From Beijerinckiaceae bacterium (GTDB lineage: Bacteria > Pseudomonadota > Alphaproteobacteria > Rhizobiales > Beijerinckiaceae), in the NCBI GenBank assembly GCA_947452005.1, contig CANGBC010000009.1:1-64000 (forward strand): a DNA stretch of 64,000 nt, given 5' to 3'. Positions 1-10,345 of the stretch are shown one piece after another. The stretch's first letter is position 1; each line of letters opens with the position of its first letter. The translations under genes and the position numbers were made by a program. Under the pieces are notes generated by a model. It was given only the letters and a program-made list of their open reading frames with translations, was not told the origin of the DNA and made no database searches.

Positions 1-100
1 CCTCGGCATTACCATCATTTCGACTCCCAAGGGCGTGATGGCCGACCACTCTGCACGTGAGCAGAATGTGGGCGGCGAAGTGCTCTGCCGGGTCTTCTAA
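1..100 (+). CDS. rpsH: 30S ribosomal protein S8, C-terminal part (truncated by window start)
   Basis: Frame ending TAA at 98-100 reads [32 protein letters not shown], the typical S8 C-terminus; directly precedes rplF. Confidence 0.93.
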   Translation, partial: LGITIISTPKGVMADHSAREQNVGGEVLCRVF

Positions 101-117
101 CCAGAACGAGGGAAAAA

Positions 118-651
118 ATGTCTCGAGTCGGAAAGAAGCCCGTTGCCGTGCCAGCTGGTGTTACCGCGAAAGTGGATGGCCAGTCTGTCTCCGTAAAGGG
201 CGCCAAGGGTGAGCTGCATTTCGTCGTTCCTGACGAAGTCAATGTGAAGCTCGACAACAATGCGATCATCGTCGACCCCCGTTTGGAGTCGAAGCGTGCA
301 CGTGCCATGTGGGGCATGTCGCGTTCCATGATCAACAATCTCGTGACCGGCGTCACCGCCGGTTTCTCCAAGACGCTCGAAATCACGGGCGTCGGCTACA
401 AGGCCGCGGTTGCTGGCAAGAATTTGCAGCTGTCGTTGGGCTTCAGCCATGACGTTGTTTATGCGATCCCGGCGGGTGTGACGATCGTCACACCGAAGCC
501 GACCGAAATCAATATTTCTGGTGCTGACAAGCGTCAGGTTGGTCAGGTCGCCGCTGAGATCCGCTCGTATCGCGGACCTGAGCCTTACAAGGGCAAGGGC
601 GTGCGTTACTCCGATGAGTTCATCTTCCGTAAGGAAGGCAAGAAGAAGTAA
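118..651 (+). CDS. rplF: 50S ribosomal protein L6
   Basis: 177 aa, [15 protein letters not shown]..., [12 protein letters not shown] motif. Confidence 0.98.
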   Translation: MSRVGKKPVAVPAGVTAKVDGQSVSVKGAKGELHFVVPDEVNVKLDNNAIIVDPRLESKRARAMWGMSRSMINNLVTGVTAGFSKTLEITGVGYKAAVAGKNLQLSLGFSHDVVYAIPAGVTIVTPKPTEINISGADKRQVGQVAAEIRSYRGPEPYKGKGVRYSDEFIFRKEGKKK

Positions 652-663
652 GGAGAGGCCGCG

Positions 664-1026
664 ATGGCTAAGGACAATGTGGCACTCGCTCGCCGTAAGG
701 CGCGCGTCCGCCGTTCGATCCGCGCGCGTGCCTATGGCAAGCCGCGTCTTTCCGTGTTCCGTTCGTCGAAGCAGATCTATGCTCAGATCATCGACGACGA
801 GAAGGGCACGACACTCGTCGCTGCTTCTTCTCTCGAGAAGGATCAGCGCACGGCGCTGAAGACCGGCGCGGACACGGCAGCTGCCAAGCAGATTGGCAAG
901 TTGATTGCCGAGCGCGCGAAGAAGGCTGGTATCAACCAGGTCGTCTTCGATCGTGGCGCTTACATGTACCACGGCCGCGTCAAGGCGCTCGCCGAAGGTG
1001 CGCGTGAAGGCGGACTGGAATTCTAA
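664..1026 (+). CDS. rplR: 50S ribosomal protein L18
   Basis: 120 aa, [37 protein letters not shown]. Confidence 0.98.
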   Translation: MAKDNVALARRKARVRRSIRARAYGKPRLSVFRSSKQIYAQIIDDEKGTTLVAASSLEKDQRTALKTGADTAAAKQIGKLIAERAKKAGINQVVFDRGAYMYHGRVKALAEGAREGGLEF

Positions 1027-1109
1027 TCTCTCCGGGGCGTTTCGCCCCGGTGGTTTCTCGAAGCGAGCGGTTTGCCTTTTGCAGACCGCGCAAGTGACGG
1101 AAGAGAAAA

Positions 1110-1688
1110 ATGGCTCGTGAAGGTGAAGGCGGTCGCGGACGCGATCGTCATAACAACGAAGAGCGCGACAGCGAATTTGTGGATCGTTTGGTCCACATCA
1201 ACCGCGTTGCGAAAGTTGTGAAGGGTGGTCGTCGCTTTGGCTTCGCCGCTCTCGTCGTCGTCGGCGATCAGAAGGGTCGCGTTGGTTTCGGTCACGGCAA
1301 GGCCCGTGAAGTTCCGGAAGCCATCCGCAAGGCGACAGAAGCCGCCAAGCGTGCGCTGATCCGCGTGCCGCTGCGCGAAGGTCGCACATTGCATCATGAC
1401 GTTGCTGGTCGCCACGGCGCCGGCCGCGTGTTCCTGCGTGCAGCGCCTGCTGGTACCGGCATCATCGCCGGCGGCCCGATGCGCGCTGTGTTCGAAACAC
1501 TCGGCATGCACGACGTTGTCGCCAAGTCGCAGGGGTCTTCGAACCCTTACAACATGGTGCGCGCAACGTTCGACGCTTTGCAGCGTGAAGATTCGCCCCG
1601 TTCTGTTGCGGCTCGCCGTAACTTGAAAGTGTCCACGCTCCAGTCACGCCGTCCAGGCGCTGATGCGGATGCGGGCGCTGAAGCCTGA
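1110..1688 (+). CDS. rpsE: 30S ribosomal protein S5
   Basis: [24 protein letters not shown]...VGFGHGKA motif family. Confidence 0.98.
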   Translation: MAREGEGGRGRDRHNNEERDSEFVDRLVHINRVAKVVKGGRRFGFAALVVVGDQKGRVGFGHGKAREVPEAIRKATEAAKRALIRVPLREGRTLHHDVAGRHGAGRVFLRAAPAGTGIIAGGPMRAVFETLGMHDVVAKSQGSSNPYNMVRATFDALQREDSPRSVAARRNLKVSTLQSRRPGADADAGAEA

Positions 1689-1705
1689 TCGGGAGGTTTT
1701 TCAAA

Positions 1706-1906
1706 ATGGCAAAGACCTCTGCAAAGACAACCATCACCGTTGAGCAATATGCCAGCGTGATTGGCCGTTCAAACGACCAGCGTCAGACGCTCGTTGGTCT
1801 CGGGCTCAACAAGATCGGCCGTCGCAAGTCGCTGGAGGATACTCCGGCTGTGCGTGGCATGATCGCGAAGGTCGCGCATCTCGTGCGCGTCGTCGAAGGC
1901 CAGTGA
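1706..1906 (+). CDS. rpmD: 50S ribosomal protein L30
   Basis: 66 aa, [35 protein letters not shown]. Confidence 0.97.
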   Translation: MAKTSAKTTITVEQYASVIGRSNDQRQTLVGLGLNKIGRRKSLEDTPAVRGMIAKVAHLVRVVEGQ

Positions 1907-1917
1907 GGAGCACCCAG

Positions 1918-2391
1918 ATGAAACTCAACGGCATTTCCGACAATCCCGGTTCTTCCAAGAAGCGCATGCGCATCGGCCGTGGTATCGGCTCGGGCATGGG
2001 CAAGCAGGGTGGTCGCGGCGGCAAGGGCCAAACGGCTCGTTCCGGCGTGCGCATCAAGGGCTTCGAAGGCGGCCAGATGCCGCTGCATCGTCGCCTGCCC
2101 AAGCGCGGCTTCACGAACATTTTCGCGCTCGAGTACAACGAAGTGAACCTCGGCCGCCTTCAACAGGCGTTTGAGGCTGGCAAGCTCGATGCGAGCAAGC
2201 CTGTCACGATCGAGGCTCTGTTGGCCGCTGGCGTTTGCACGCATGCGCGCGACGGTGTGAAAATTCTCGGCTCCGGCGAGATCAAGGTGAAGGCCACATT
2301 TGAAGTCGCCAAGGCTTCGAAGACCGCCGTCGCTGCGATCGTAAAGGCTGGCGGCTCCGTGAAGGTTCTCTCGGACGAAGCGACAGCTTGA
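1918..2391 (+). CDS. rplO: 50S ribosomal protein L15
   Basis: [29 protein letters not shown]; preferred start ATG 1918 (ORF track start 1903 is upstream). Confidence 0.97.
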   Translation: MKLNGISDNPGSSKKRMRIGRGIGSGMGKQGGRGGKGQTARSGVRIKGFEGGQMPLHRRLPKRGFTNIFALEYNEVNLGRLQQAFEAGKLDASKPVTIEALLAAGVCTHARDGVKILGSGEIKVKATFEVAKASKTAVAAIVKAGGSVKVLSDEATA

Positions 2392-2537
2392 GGCTTGTCG
2401 CACCTGACGAAGGTGTGATCAGCTCTCTCTATTGATCCTGAGCGGGGCGAGGATGAAAATCCTTTAGCCCCGCTTGTCATGTTCAGACCTTGAATGAAAA
2501 AGCGCGGGGCAGCGCCCAGCGCATCCGGAGTGCTTTC

Positions 2538-3872
2538 ATGGCATCGGCAGCCGAACAGCTTGCAGCGAACATCAACTTCTCGGCTATCGGGAAGTCTGAA
2601 GAACTCAAGAAGCGTATCTGGTTCACACTGGGCGCGCTGATCGTCTATCGCCTGGGCACCTACATCCCATTGCCCGGCATTGATCCTGCAGCCTTTGAAG
2701 CCAGCTTCACGGGCAAGCAGCAGGGCGTGCTCGAATTGTTCAACATGTTCGCCGGCGGCGCCGTGCAGCGCATGGCGATCTTTGCCTTGAACATCATGCC
2801 GTATATTTCGGCCTCGATTATCATCCAGCTTCTCTCGTCTGTCTTGCCATCGCTCGAAGCGATCAAGAAAGAAGGCGAGGGCGGTCGCAAGATCCTCAAT
2901 CAATACACCCGCTATCTGACAGTGTTTCTGGCCATCTTCCAGGCCTATGGCATTGCCATTGGTCTTGAAGGCCAGACCGGTGTCGTGTCGGACCCCGGCA
3001 TTTTCTTCCGTATCTCGACCGTGCTGACCCTGATGGGCGGCACGATGTTCTTGATGTGGCTGGGTGAACAGATCACCTCGCGTGGCATTGGCAATGGCTC
3101 GTCGCTGATCATTTTTGCGGGCATTGTCGCGGCTTTCCCGGCAGCCATTATTTCAACGCTCGAACTGGGCCGCCAAGGCGCCATTTCAACGGCGCTGATC
3201 CTCGGCGTGATCATCATGTCGGTGTTTGTTGTGGCTTTCATCGTTTTTGTGGAACGTGCCCAGCGCCGCTTGCTGATCACCTATCCCAAGCGCCAGGTCG
3301 GCAACCGCGTTTATGAAGGCCAGACGTCCTTCCTGCCGCTGAAGCTCAACACAGCGGGCGTCATTCCGCCGATCTTTGCCTCCTCGCTCCTCTTGCTGCC
3401 CACCACCATTGCGAGCTTCTCGCAATCGCAGGGCGGCACGGGCTTTCTGGCGACGCTGACGACCTATCTCGGCCATGGCCGTCCGCTCTACATGCTGGTT
3501 TATGTGGGCTTGATCGTCTTCTTCGCCTTTTTCTACACGGCCATTGTCTTCAACCCGACGGAGACAGCGGATAATCTGAAAAAACATGGTGGCTTCCTGC
3601 CGGGCATTCGTCCGGGCGAACGCACCGCGCAATTCATTGATTCCGTTCTGGTCAAGATCACGGTTTTGGGCGCGGCCTATCTGGCCATCATCTGCCTCTT
3701 ACCCGAACTGCTGATTTCCTACGCAGCGCTGCCGTTCTATTTCGGAGGCACGTCGCTGCTCATCGTTGTGAGCGTCACGATGGATACTGTGGCTCAGGTC
3801 CACGGTCATCTTCAGGCGCAGCAATATGAGGGGCTCGTGAAGAAGGCTAAGTTGCGCGGGAGAAAGAGATGA
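2538..3872 (+). CDS. secY: preprotein translocase subunit SecY
   Basis: 10-TM protein, [45 protein letters not shown]; preferred start ATG 2538. Confidence 0.98.
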   Translation: MASAAEQLAANINFSAIGKSEELKKRIWFTLGALIVYRLGTYIPLPGIDPAAFEASFTGKQQGVLELFNMFAGGAVQRMAIFALNIMPYISASIIIQLLSSVLPSLEAIKKEGEGGRKILNQYTRYLTVFLAIFQAYGIAIGLEGQTGVVSDPGIFFRISTVLTLMGGTMFLMWLGEQITSRGIGNGSSLIIFAGIVAAFPAAIISTLELGRQGAISTALILGVIIMSVFVVAFIVFVERAQRRLLITYPKRQVGNRVYEGQTSFLPLKLNTAGVIPPIFASSLLLLPTTIASFSQSQGGTGFLATLTTYLGHGRPLYMLVYVGLIVFFAFFYTAIVFNPTETADNLKKHGGFLPGIRPGERTAQFIDSVLVKITVLGAAYLAIICLLPELLISYAALPFYFGGTSLLIVVSVTMDTVAQVHGHLQAQQYEGLVKKAKLRGRKR

Positions 3873-4447
3873 GACTGATACTTCTGGGACCGCCGGGTGC
3901 CGGCAAAGGCACACAGGCTGCCCGTCTTGTCGAAAAATTCTCCATTCCGCAGCTCTCCACGGGCGACATGCTGCGCGCCGCTGTAAAAGCCGGCTCGCCG
4001 GTTGGCCTGCAGGCCAAAGCGGTGATGGATGCTGGCGGTCTCGTCTCGGACGAGATCGTGGTTGGTATCATTTCGGACCGCATCGAAGAAGCTGACGCCA
4101 AAAACGGTTTCATTCTCGATGGCTTCCCGCGCACAGTCGCGCAGGCCAAGGCGCTTGATGAGCTTCTGGCCAAGAAGCACATGGATCTTGACGCGATTGT
4201 CGAATTGAAAGTGGACGAGAACGCGCTTCTCGCCCGAATCGAAAACCGCGCCCGCGAAACGCTGGCCGCTGGCGGCACTGTGCGCGCCGATGACAATCCG
4301 GACGCGTTCAAGGTGCGCCTGGATGCCTACCGCGTCCAGACAGCGCCTGTCTCGGCCTATTACGCCTCCAAGGGTACGCTGAAGACGGTCGATGGCATGA
4401 TGCCGATTGATGACGTCACCAAGGCGCTCGACAAGGTTCTGGGCTGA
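3869..4447 (+). CDS. adk: adenylate kinase
   Basis: [31 protein letters not shown]; overlaps secY stop. Confidence 0.98.
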   Translation: MRLILLGPPGAGKGTQAARLVEKFSIPQLSTGDMLRAAVKAGSPVGLQAKAVMDAGGLVSDEIVVGIISDRIEEADAKNGFILDGFPRTVAQAKALDELLAKKHMDLDAIVELKVDENALLARIENRARETLAAGGTVRADDNPDAFKVRLDAYRVQTAPVSAYYASKGTLKTVDGMMPIDDVTKALDKVLG

Positions 4448-4452
4448 GACGC

Positions 4453-4671
4453 CGTCATTGCGAGGAGGGCCGGAGGCCCGACGCGGCAATCCAGTTTAGG
4501 CGGGCTCAGGCCCGCCTTTTTTATGGCGCGTGTTCGTCATTGCGAGCGCCAGCGAAGCAATCCACTGCGACAACGTGGCAGGCATTGCGCCATGGATTGC
4601 CGCGTCGCTTCGCTCCTCGCAATGACGATGAAACTTTGCCACCGTCATTGCGAGCGAAGCGAAGCAATCCA
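4453..4671. repeat. cluster of CGTCATTGCGAG...GCAATCCA repeat units (at least four units, both orientations)
   Basis: Units at about 4453-4494, 4535-4564, 4593-4627 (reverse) and 4643-4671. Confidence 0.85.
4499..4524 (+). terminator. Rho-independent terminator downstream of adk
   Basis: GGCGGGCTCAGGCCCGCC followed by TTTTTT. Confidence 0.7.
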
Positions 4672-4709
4672 GAAGCCGCGCGCAGGACGTTGATCGCTTC
4701 GCTTCAGCT

Positions 4710-5045
4710 TCATCCAAAAAACAGAAATTGGCTTGCATCCTGCGGATCAACATCAATCCGGCAATGTTCCACGCGAATGCCATGGCGCAAAATCAGCACA
4801 TGAATGGCAAGGTCGTCGAAATAAATGGTCTCGCCAGGATAATCGCGATGGCGTGGCCAGATCTGCAAATGCAGATTGTTCCCGCCGTTGAACGAAAAGA
4901 ACACTGGCAACCAGCGTGCGCCGTGAGGTTGTTTCGAGTCCCGCGCATGTCGTGCCAGACATTGCGCGGCTGGCGTAATGTGAAAACCGGAAAAATAGTG
5001 CGGCCCCGTTGGTGCGAGAGCCAGAACAGAAAGCCGAGCAACCAT
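4710..5045 (-). CDS. hypothetical protein (possible small gene or remnant)
   Basis: 111 aa ORF with plausible composition, ...NLHLQIWPRHRDYPGETIYFDDLAIHVLILRHGIRVEHCRIDVDP...; no recognised family. Confidence 0.35.
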   Translation of the reverse strand: MVARLSVLALAPTGPHYFSGFHITPAAQCLARHARDSKQPHGARWLPVFFSFNGGNNLHLQIWPRHRDYPGETIYFDDLAIHVLILRHGIRVEHCRIDVDPQDASQFLFFG

Positions 5046-5110
5046 GGAAAAACTCCATGAGCGGAATGTCGATCAGTCTATGAGCTTTTTCATGTGCAGC
5101 AAGTCAAAGA

Positions 5111-5149
5111 TGGATTGCCGCGTCGGCCTGCGACCTCCTCGCAATGACG
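5111..5149. repeat. single CGTCATTGCGAG-type repeat unit (reverse orientation)
   Basis: TGGATTGCCGCGTCGGCCTGCGACCTCCTCGCAATGACG. Confidence 0.8.
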
Positions 5150-5165
5150 AGACTGAAGGTAAACC

Positions 5166-5489
5166 TCAAAGATATTTTGCGTCATCGCCGATTAAGTCAG
5201 GTCGAAAATTGGATGGGACCGGAATGCCGTAACCAGTTCGCCCTTCGAACGAAAGACGCCCGTCTTTGTGAAATTTGCTGGCGTAAATTTCGGCCCCCAG
5301 AAGCTGTAAGGCACCAACCAGTGCTTGCATGGAATCCGTGCCGCCGATTTTTATAGAGCGCTCTCCATCTGGCCATTTGATCGCATAGGTGCAGAACCAT
5401 GACCCGTTGTCTAATTCAGGCGCTGTTAGGCTAAGTTTGACGGGTTGATTTCCGGGTGCCAATTTCAGAATACGTTCTGCTATAATCAT
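5166..5489 (-). CDS. small DUF6968-like hypothetical protein
   Basis: 107 aa from ATG at 5489: MIIAERILKLAPGNQPVKLSLTAPELDNGSWFCTYAIKWPDGERSIKIGGTDSMQALVGALQLLGAEIY...; starts 8 bp after the upstream ORF stop. Confidence 0.55.
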   Translation of the reverse strand: MIIAERILKLAPGNQPVKLSLTAPELDNGSWFCTYAIKWPDGERSIKIGGTDSMQALVGALQLLGAEIYASKFHKDGRLSFEGRTGYGIPVPSNFRPDLIGDDAKYL

Positions 5490-5496
5490 GATATAC

Positions 5497-5907
5497 TCAT
5501 TTATAGGGAAAATAAGGAATTGGGTCGCCGCGCAGGCAAGCGGAATATCGGAACTGTGCTTGGCCCCAGCAAGCTGCTGACCCAAGGCGATGACAGATGA
5601 GTCCATCTAAATAGAGCTGGGTTTCACACGTCTCCGCAAGTGCTGTATCAATCCAATCTCCAGCCCCTCCCGCGCTACCCCCGCCACTCGTCCACTGCCC
5701 GCCACCGGGGTTTCCGGCCGGCACTCTTGGCTGCTCGGGGCTATATTTACCAAGCAAGAGGAGGGCGTCCGTCACCTCCTTTGCGGTCGGGGCTTGTCCG
5801 GTCTTCAAGAATGCGGCGAAACTCACACGATGAAGCAGATCGGCCGGTTCATCCTCAGGATGCCGTAAAAGGCAATTTTTCAGTTCAAGGGCGAGGGAAA
5901 AGGACAT
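5497..5907 (-). CDS. small hypothetical protein with PRVPAGNPGGGQWT motif and Cys-containing C-terminus
   Basis: 136 aa; PEQPRVPAGNPGGGQWTSGGGSAGG linker followed by CETQLYLDGLICHRLGSAACWGQAQFRYSACLRGDPIP. Confidence 0.6.
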   Translation of the reverse strand: MSFSLALELKNCLLRHPEDEPADLLHRVSFAAFLKTGQAPTAKEVTDALLLLGKYSPEQPRVPAGNPGGGQWTSGGGSAGGAGDWIDTALAETCETQLYLDGLICHRLGSAACWGQAQFRYSACLRGDPIPYFPYK

Positions 5908-6168
5908 AGGAAAATCTCAAAAAATAATTAGGAATATATACCTCAAACCCATTCCCAAAGTCAAGCCTTTTCTGCCCCGCCAGCGCTTGACCCACCCCCA
6001 TCCTTCCCCTAGAAGACACACCTTCACCCGAGATCGCTTGCGTTCGCGGGGCTCTGTCTTTGGCAGGGTCACCACTTCGCTTGTGTCTCACTCCGCTAGG
6101 CCGGCCTCCACCGGTGCGGGGATCATCAGCCGGTTGCTCTTGCAGCAGCCCTACATGGAGACGGCCAA

Positions 6169-6537
6169 ATGGCTCGTATTGCAGGCGTAAACATTCCGAC
6201 CAACAAGCGCGTCGTCATTGCGCTTCAGTATATTCACGGCATCGGCGCGAAGAACGCGCAGCAGATCTGTGAAAAGGTCAACATTCCCGCCGAGCGCCGC
6301 GTTGCGCAGCTCACCGACGCCGAAGTCTTGCAGATTCGCGAAGCTATCGACCGTGACTACATGGTTGAAGGCGATCTGCGTCGCGACGTGGCCATGAACA
6401 TCAAGCGTTTGATGGATCTGGGTTGCTACCGCGGCCTGCGTCATCGTCGTCAGCTGCCTGTGCATGGCCAGCGTACGCATACCAACGCCCGCACCCGTAA
6501 GGGCAAGGCGAAGCCGATCGCCGGCAAGAAGAAGTAA
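6169..6537 (+). CDS. rpsM: 30S ribosomal protein S13
   Basis: [26 protein letters not shown]...[24 protein letters not shown]. Confidence 0.98.
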   Translation: MARIAGVNIPTNKRVVIALQYIHGIGAKNAQQICEKVNIPAERRVAQLTDAEVLQIREAIDRDYMVEGDLRRDVAMNIKRLMDLGCYRGLRHRRQLPVHGQRTHTNARTRKGKAKPIAGKKK

Positions 6538-6684
6538 TTTTTCTGCGAGCAGAAAAATTATCCAGAGCATCCATCGGATGCGAAGGATCCATGCAAAACC
6601 TTTCGCGCAACGTCTCATGCGTTGCGCGCATCACCTCCACTCCCCAGCGCCTGGCATTACGGGCGCGCATGAAGGACTTATAAA

Positions 6685-7074
6685 ATGGCAAAAGAAGCAG
6701 GCCGCGTCCGCCGCCGCGAACGCAAGAACATCGCCTCGGGTGTCGCCCATGTGAGCTCGACGTTCAACAACACGATGATCACCATCACCGACGCGCAGGG
6801 CAACACGATCTCTTGGTCGTCAGCCGGCACGATGGGTTTCAAGGGCTCGCGTAAATCGACTCCTTACGCCGCTCAGATGGCTGCAGAAGATGCTGCCAAA
6901 AAGGCGCAGGAACATGGCATGCGCACGATCGAAGTCGAAGTGTCGGGCCCAGGCTCCGGCCGTGAATCAGCACTGCGCGCTTTGCAGGCCGCAGGTTTCA
7001 CAGTGACCTCGATCCGCGACGTGACACCGATCCCGCACAATGGTTGCCGTCCGCGCAAGCGTCGTCGCGTTTAA
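6685..7074 (+). CDS. rpsK: 30S ribosomal protein S11
   Basis: [24 protein letters not shown]...[16 protein letters not shown]. Confidence 0.98.
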   Translation: MAKEAGRVRRRERKNIASGVAHVSSTFNNTMITITDAQGNTISWSSAGTMGFKGSRKSTPYAAQMAAEDAAKKAQEHGMRTIEVEVSGPGSGRESALRALQAAGFTVTSIRDVTPIPHNGCRPRKRRRV

Positions 7075-7196
7075 TCTATAAAAATCTTCGTCTCTCTCAC
7101 CGACGGGTGAGAGGGGCGCATCTTGTTTTCATCAACAGCGTGAAGCCAGGGTCGACGGACCGATATGCTTCACTCTGCCTATGAAGGAATACGCAC

Positions 7197-8213
7197 GTGA
7201 TCCAGAAGAACTGGCAAGAACTCATCAAGCCGAACAAGCTCGAAGTTATCCCTGGTGATGATGCCAAGCGTCTTGCAACTGTTGTTGCAGAACCGCTGGA
7301 GCGCGGCTTTGGTCTGACGCTCGGCAATGCGCTGCGTCGCATTCTCCTGTCCTCGCTGCAGGGCGCTGCGATTTCATCGGTGCAGATCGATGGTGTGTTG
7401 CACGAGTTCTCCTCGATCCCCGGCGTGCGTGAAGACGTCACCGACATCGTCCTCAACATCAAGGACATTGCCATCCGCATGCAGGGCGAAGGCCCCAAGC
7501 GCATGGTTCTCAAGAAGCAGGGCCCTGGCGCCGTGCTGGCTGGCGACATTGCCGTGTCGGGCGATGTGACGGTTCTCAATCCGAACCTCGTGATCTGCAA
7601 CCTCGATGAGGGCGCAGAGATCCGCATGGAATTTACGGTCAACACCGGCAAGGGCTATGTGCCGGCTGATCAGAACCGTGCTGAAGATGCACCCATCGGC
7701 CTCATCCCGGTTGATGCGCTCTATTCGCCGGTCAAGAAGGTTGCTTATCGCGTCGAAAACACCCGCGAAGGTCAGGTGCTCGACTATGACAAGCTGACGC
7801 TGAACATTGAAACCAATGGTTCGATCACGCCGGAAGACGCAGTGGCTTATGCCGCTCGCATCCTGCAGGATCAGCTCAATGTTTTCGTGAACTTCGAAGA
7901 GCCGCGCCGCGAAGAAGCAGCGCCCTCGATCCCAGAGCTCGCATTCAACCCGGCGCTGCTCAAGAAGGTCGACGAGCTCGAGCTGTCGGTGCGCTCCGCC
8001 AACTGCCTCAAGAACGACAACATCGTCTACATCGGCGACCTCATCCAGAAGACGGAAGCCGAGATGCTGCGCACGCCGAACTTCGGCCGCAAGTCGCTCA
8101 ACGAGATCAAGGAAGTCCTGGCGCAGATGGGTCTCCATCTGGGCATGGAAGTCTCTGGTTGGCCGCCAGAAAACATCGAAGAGCTCGCCAAGCGCTTCGA
8201 AGAACATTATTGA
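7197..8213 (+). CDS. rpoA: DNA-directed RNA polymerase subunit alpha
   Basis: GTG start at 7197; [19 protein letters not shown]-terminal [13 protein letters not shown]. Confidence 0.98.
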   Translation: MIQKNWQELIKPNKLEVIPGDDAKRLATVVAEPLERGFGLTLGNALRRILLSSLQGAAISSVQIDGVLHEFSSIPGVREDVTDIVLNIKDIAIRMQGEGPKRMVLKKQGPGAVLAGDIAVSGDVTVLNPNLVICNLDEGAEIRMEFTVNTGKGYVPADQNRAEDAPIGLIPVDALYSPVKKVAYRVENTREGQVLDYDKLTLNIETNGSITPEDAVAYAARILQDQLNVFVNFEEPRREEAAPSIPELAFNPALLKKVDELELSVRSANCLKNDNIVYIGDLIQKTEAEMLRTPNFGRKSLNEIKEVLAQMGLHLGMEVSGWPPENIEELAKRFEEHY

Positions 8214-8299
8214 GTTTTAAACCGGGGGCAGCATGCTGCCCCCAAATATCCAGATCGGCGTTCCTTGGCACGGCGTCCGATAAAATTTAGGAGAGCCAC

Positions 8300-8713
8300 A
8301 TGTATCATGGTCGTAAGAAGCGTCGTTTTAACCGCACAGCCGAACATCGTAAGGCGATGTTTGCCAACATGTGCCAGGCGCTGATCAAGCACGAACAGAT
8401 CATCACCACACTGCCCAAGGCGAAGGATCTTCGCCCGGTCGTCGAAAAGCTGATCACCCTTGGCAAGCGCGGCGATCTGCATGCGCGTCGCCAAGCCATC
8501 TCGCAGATGAAGGACGTCGATCTCGTCCGCAAGCTGTTTGATGTGCTGGCACCCCGCTATAAGGAACGTCAGGGTGGCTACACCCGCGTGCTGAAGGCCG
8601 GCTTCCGCTTCGGCGATAACGCCCCGATGGCCGTGATCGAATTCGTTGACCGCGACGTGGAAGCGCGCGGCAAGGATTCCGGTCCAGTGTTTGAAGCTGA
8701 CGCAGCTGAGTAA
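8300..8713 (+). CDS. rplQ: 50S ribosomal protein L17
   Basis: [24 protein letters not shown]. Confidence 0.97.
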   Translation: MYHGRKKRRFNRTAEHRKAMFANMCQALIKHEQIITTLPKAKDLRPVVEKLITLGKRGDLHARRQAISQMKDVDLVRKLFDVLAPRYKERQGGYTRVLKAGFRFGDNAPMAVIEFVDRDVEARGKDSGPVFEADAAE

Positions 8714-8738
8714 TCAGCCCGGTTAAAGCTTTTGAATT

Positions 8739-8769
8739 GAAGGGCGGCCCATGTGGCCGCCCTTTTTTG
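8739..8769 (+). terminator. Rho-independent terminator downstream of rplQ
   Basis: AAGGGCGGCCCATGTGGCCGCCCTTTTTT. Confidence 0.85.
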
Positions 8770-8836
8770 TTTGATCGATTTGCGAGACACTAACCTTCTC
8801 CCTCTGGGAGAAGGTATGCAGCGCTCGGAGAAACAC

Positions 8837-10228
8837 ATGCCGCGTTATTTTATTCTCGCTTTGATGGCGCTTCTTCTCGCAGCCCCCCTCCACGCGCAAA
8901 CACGCGCTGTGCCGGACACGCGGGTGCAGCTGACGCTCTCCTATGCGCCGGTGGTGAAAAAGGCGCAGCCGTCTGTCGTCAATGTCTATGCGTCGCGCAT
9001 TGAGCGCCGCCCCAGCAATCCTTTGTTTGATGATCCCGTCTTTCGTCGCTTCTTTGGCGAGCAGCGGCGTGGCGGGCAGACAGCGCAATCGCTGGGCTCT
9101 GGTGTGATTGTTGATGCGAGTGGTCTTGTCATTACCAATCACCACGTCATCGAAGGCATGACGAATGTGAAAGTCGCGCTCGCTGATCGCCGCGAATTTG
9201 ATGCTGACATTGTGCTGCGTGATCCGCGCACGGATTTGGCTGTCTTGCGCATTCGCAATGGCGGCAATTTTCACGCGATGGAGATCGGCGATTCCGATGC
9301 GCTGGAAGTGGGCGACATTGTTTTGGCCATCGGCAATCCGTTTGGTGTCGGCCAGACTGTGACGCAGGGCATTGTCTCGGCTTTGGCACGCACGCAAGTC
9401 GGCATCACTGATTATGGATTTTTCATCCAGACGGATGCAGCCATCAATCCCGGCAATTCGGGCGGCGCTTTGGTTGATATGCAGGGACAATTGGTCGGCG
9501 TGAATTCAGCGATCTTCTCGCAATCGGGTGGATCGGTAGGCATTGGCTTTGCGATCCCCGTGAATATGGTGAAGCTGGTTGTGGCAGCGGCCAAAGGCGG
9601 TGTCGCTCAAGTGCGCCGTCCTTGGCTTGGCGCCACCTTGCAAGCAGTGTCGAAAGAAATCGCAGATTCGCTCAGCATGGATCGACCCGCCGGCGCACTT
9701 GTCTCGGATGTCTTTGCCAATTCGCCAGCCTCGCAGGCAGGCCTGCAGCGCGGCGATGTGATCACGCATGTCGATGGCAAAGAGATCGATGATCCCGAAG
9801 GTCTTGGTTATCGCATGGGCGTGCGTCCGCTCGGCGGCAGCGTGAAAATGACACTGTTGCGTCGCGGCAAGGCAACGACAATTGATGTGAAGCTCGCACC
9901 AGCACCAGAGATGCCAGCGCGCGAAGAGGTCAAACTTTCAGGCCGCAATCCTTTTGATGGCGCGAGTGCTGTCAATGTTTCGCCTGCGACGCTCGAAGAA
10001 ATGTCGGTCGAAGGCGCGAAAGACGGCGTCATCATCGCCGATGTGCCGCCGGGCTCGACGGCTGCCAATGTCGGCCTGCAAAAGGGCGATGTGATCATTG
10101 CGGTCAACGATCGCAAGATCGAGCGCACAGCTGATCTGCGCGCGGCAACCAATGTCGGACGCCAGGTCTATTGGAAGCTGACGATTTTTCGTGGCGGGCA
10201 GATCATTACTTCTGTCATCGGTGGCTAA
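8837..10228 (+). CDS. Do family (DegP/DegQ-like) periplasmic serine endopeptidase
   Basis: Signal peptide from ATG 8837; GSGVIVDASGLVITNHHVI, TDLAVLRI, GNSGGALV; two PDZ-like segments. Confidence 0.93.
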   Translation: MPRYFILALMALLLAAPLHAQTRAVPDTRVQLTLSYAPVVKKAQPSVVNVYASRIERRPSNPLFDDPVFRRFFGEQRRGGQTAQSLGSGVIVDASGLVITNHHVIEGMTNVKVALADRREFDADIVLRDPRTDLAVLRIRNGGNFHAMEIGDSDALEVGDIVLAIGNPFGVGQTVTQGIVSALARTQVGITDYGFFIQTDAAINPGNSGGALVDMQGQLVGVNSAIFSQSGGSVGIGFAIPVNMVKLVVAAAKGGVAQVRRPWLGATLQAVSKEIADSLSMDRPAGALVSDVFANSPASQAGLQRGDVITHVDGKEIDDPEGLGYRMGVRPLGGSVKMTLLRRGKATTIDVKLAPAPEMPAREEVKLSGRNPFDGASAVNVSPATLEEMSVEGAKDGVIIADVPPGSTAANVGLQKGDVIIAVNDRKIERTADLRAATNVGRQVYWKLTIFRGGQIITSVIGG

Positions 10229-10231
10229 TCT

Positions 10232-10334
10232 CGTCATTGCGAGGAGGCCTTCAGGCCGACGCGGCAATCCATAGCGCAAATCCAGCAGCGCTGGTGCACT
10301 GGATTGCTTCGTCACTCTGTTCCTCGCAATGACG
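10232..10334. repeat. CGTCATTGCGAG inverted-repeat pair
   Basis: CGTCATTGCGAGGAGGCCTTCAGGCCGACGCGGCAATCCA ... TGGATTGCTTCGTCACTCTGTTCCTCGCAATGACG, 4 bp after the protease stop. Confidence 0.85.
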
Positions 10335-10345
10335 ACGTTTGTGTC

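Noticed and set aside
97-972. Long minus-strand ORF (291 aa) opposite rplF/rplR
   Set aside because: Antisense shadow ORF of high-GC ribosomal-protein genes; composition (Arg/His/Leu-rich) and overlap indicate it is spurious.
4453-4671. Possible CRISPR array from repeated units after adk
   Set aside because: Units alternate in orientation, spacers are irregular and there are no cas genes; these are dispersed palindromic repeats found across the window.
4496-4803. Small ORFs translating HCEERSDAAIHG / LRAKRSNPE / LDCFASLAMT
   Set aside because: Peptides produced by reading through the CGTCATTGCGAG repeat units; the same peptides recur at every repeat locus on several frames.
7374-8207. 277-aa minus-strand ORF opposite rpoA
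   Set aside because: Antisense shadow ORF of rpoA.
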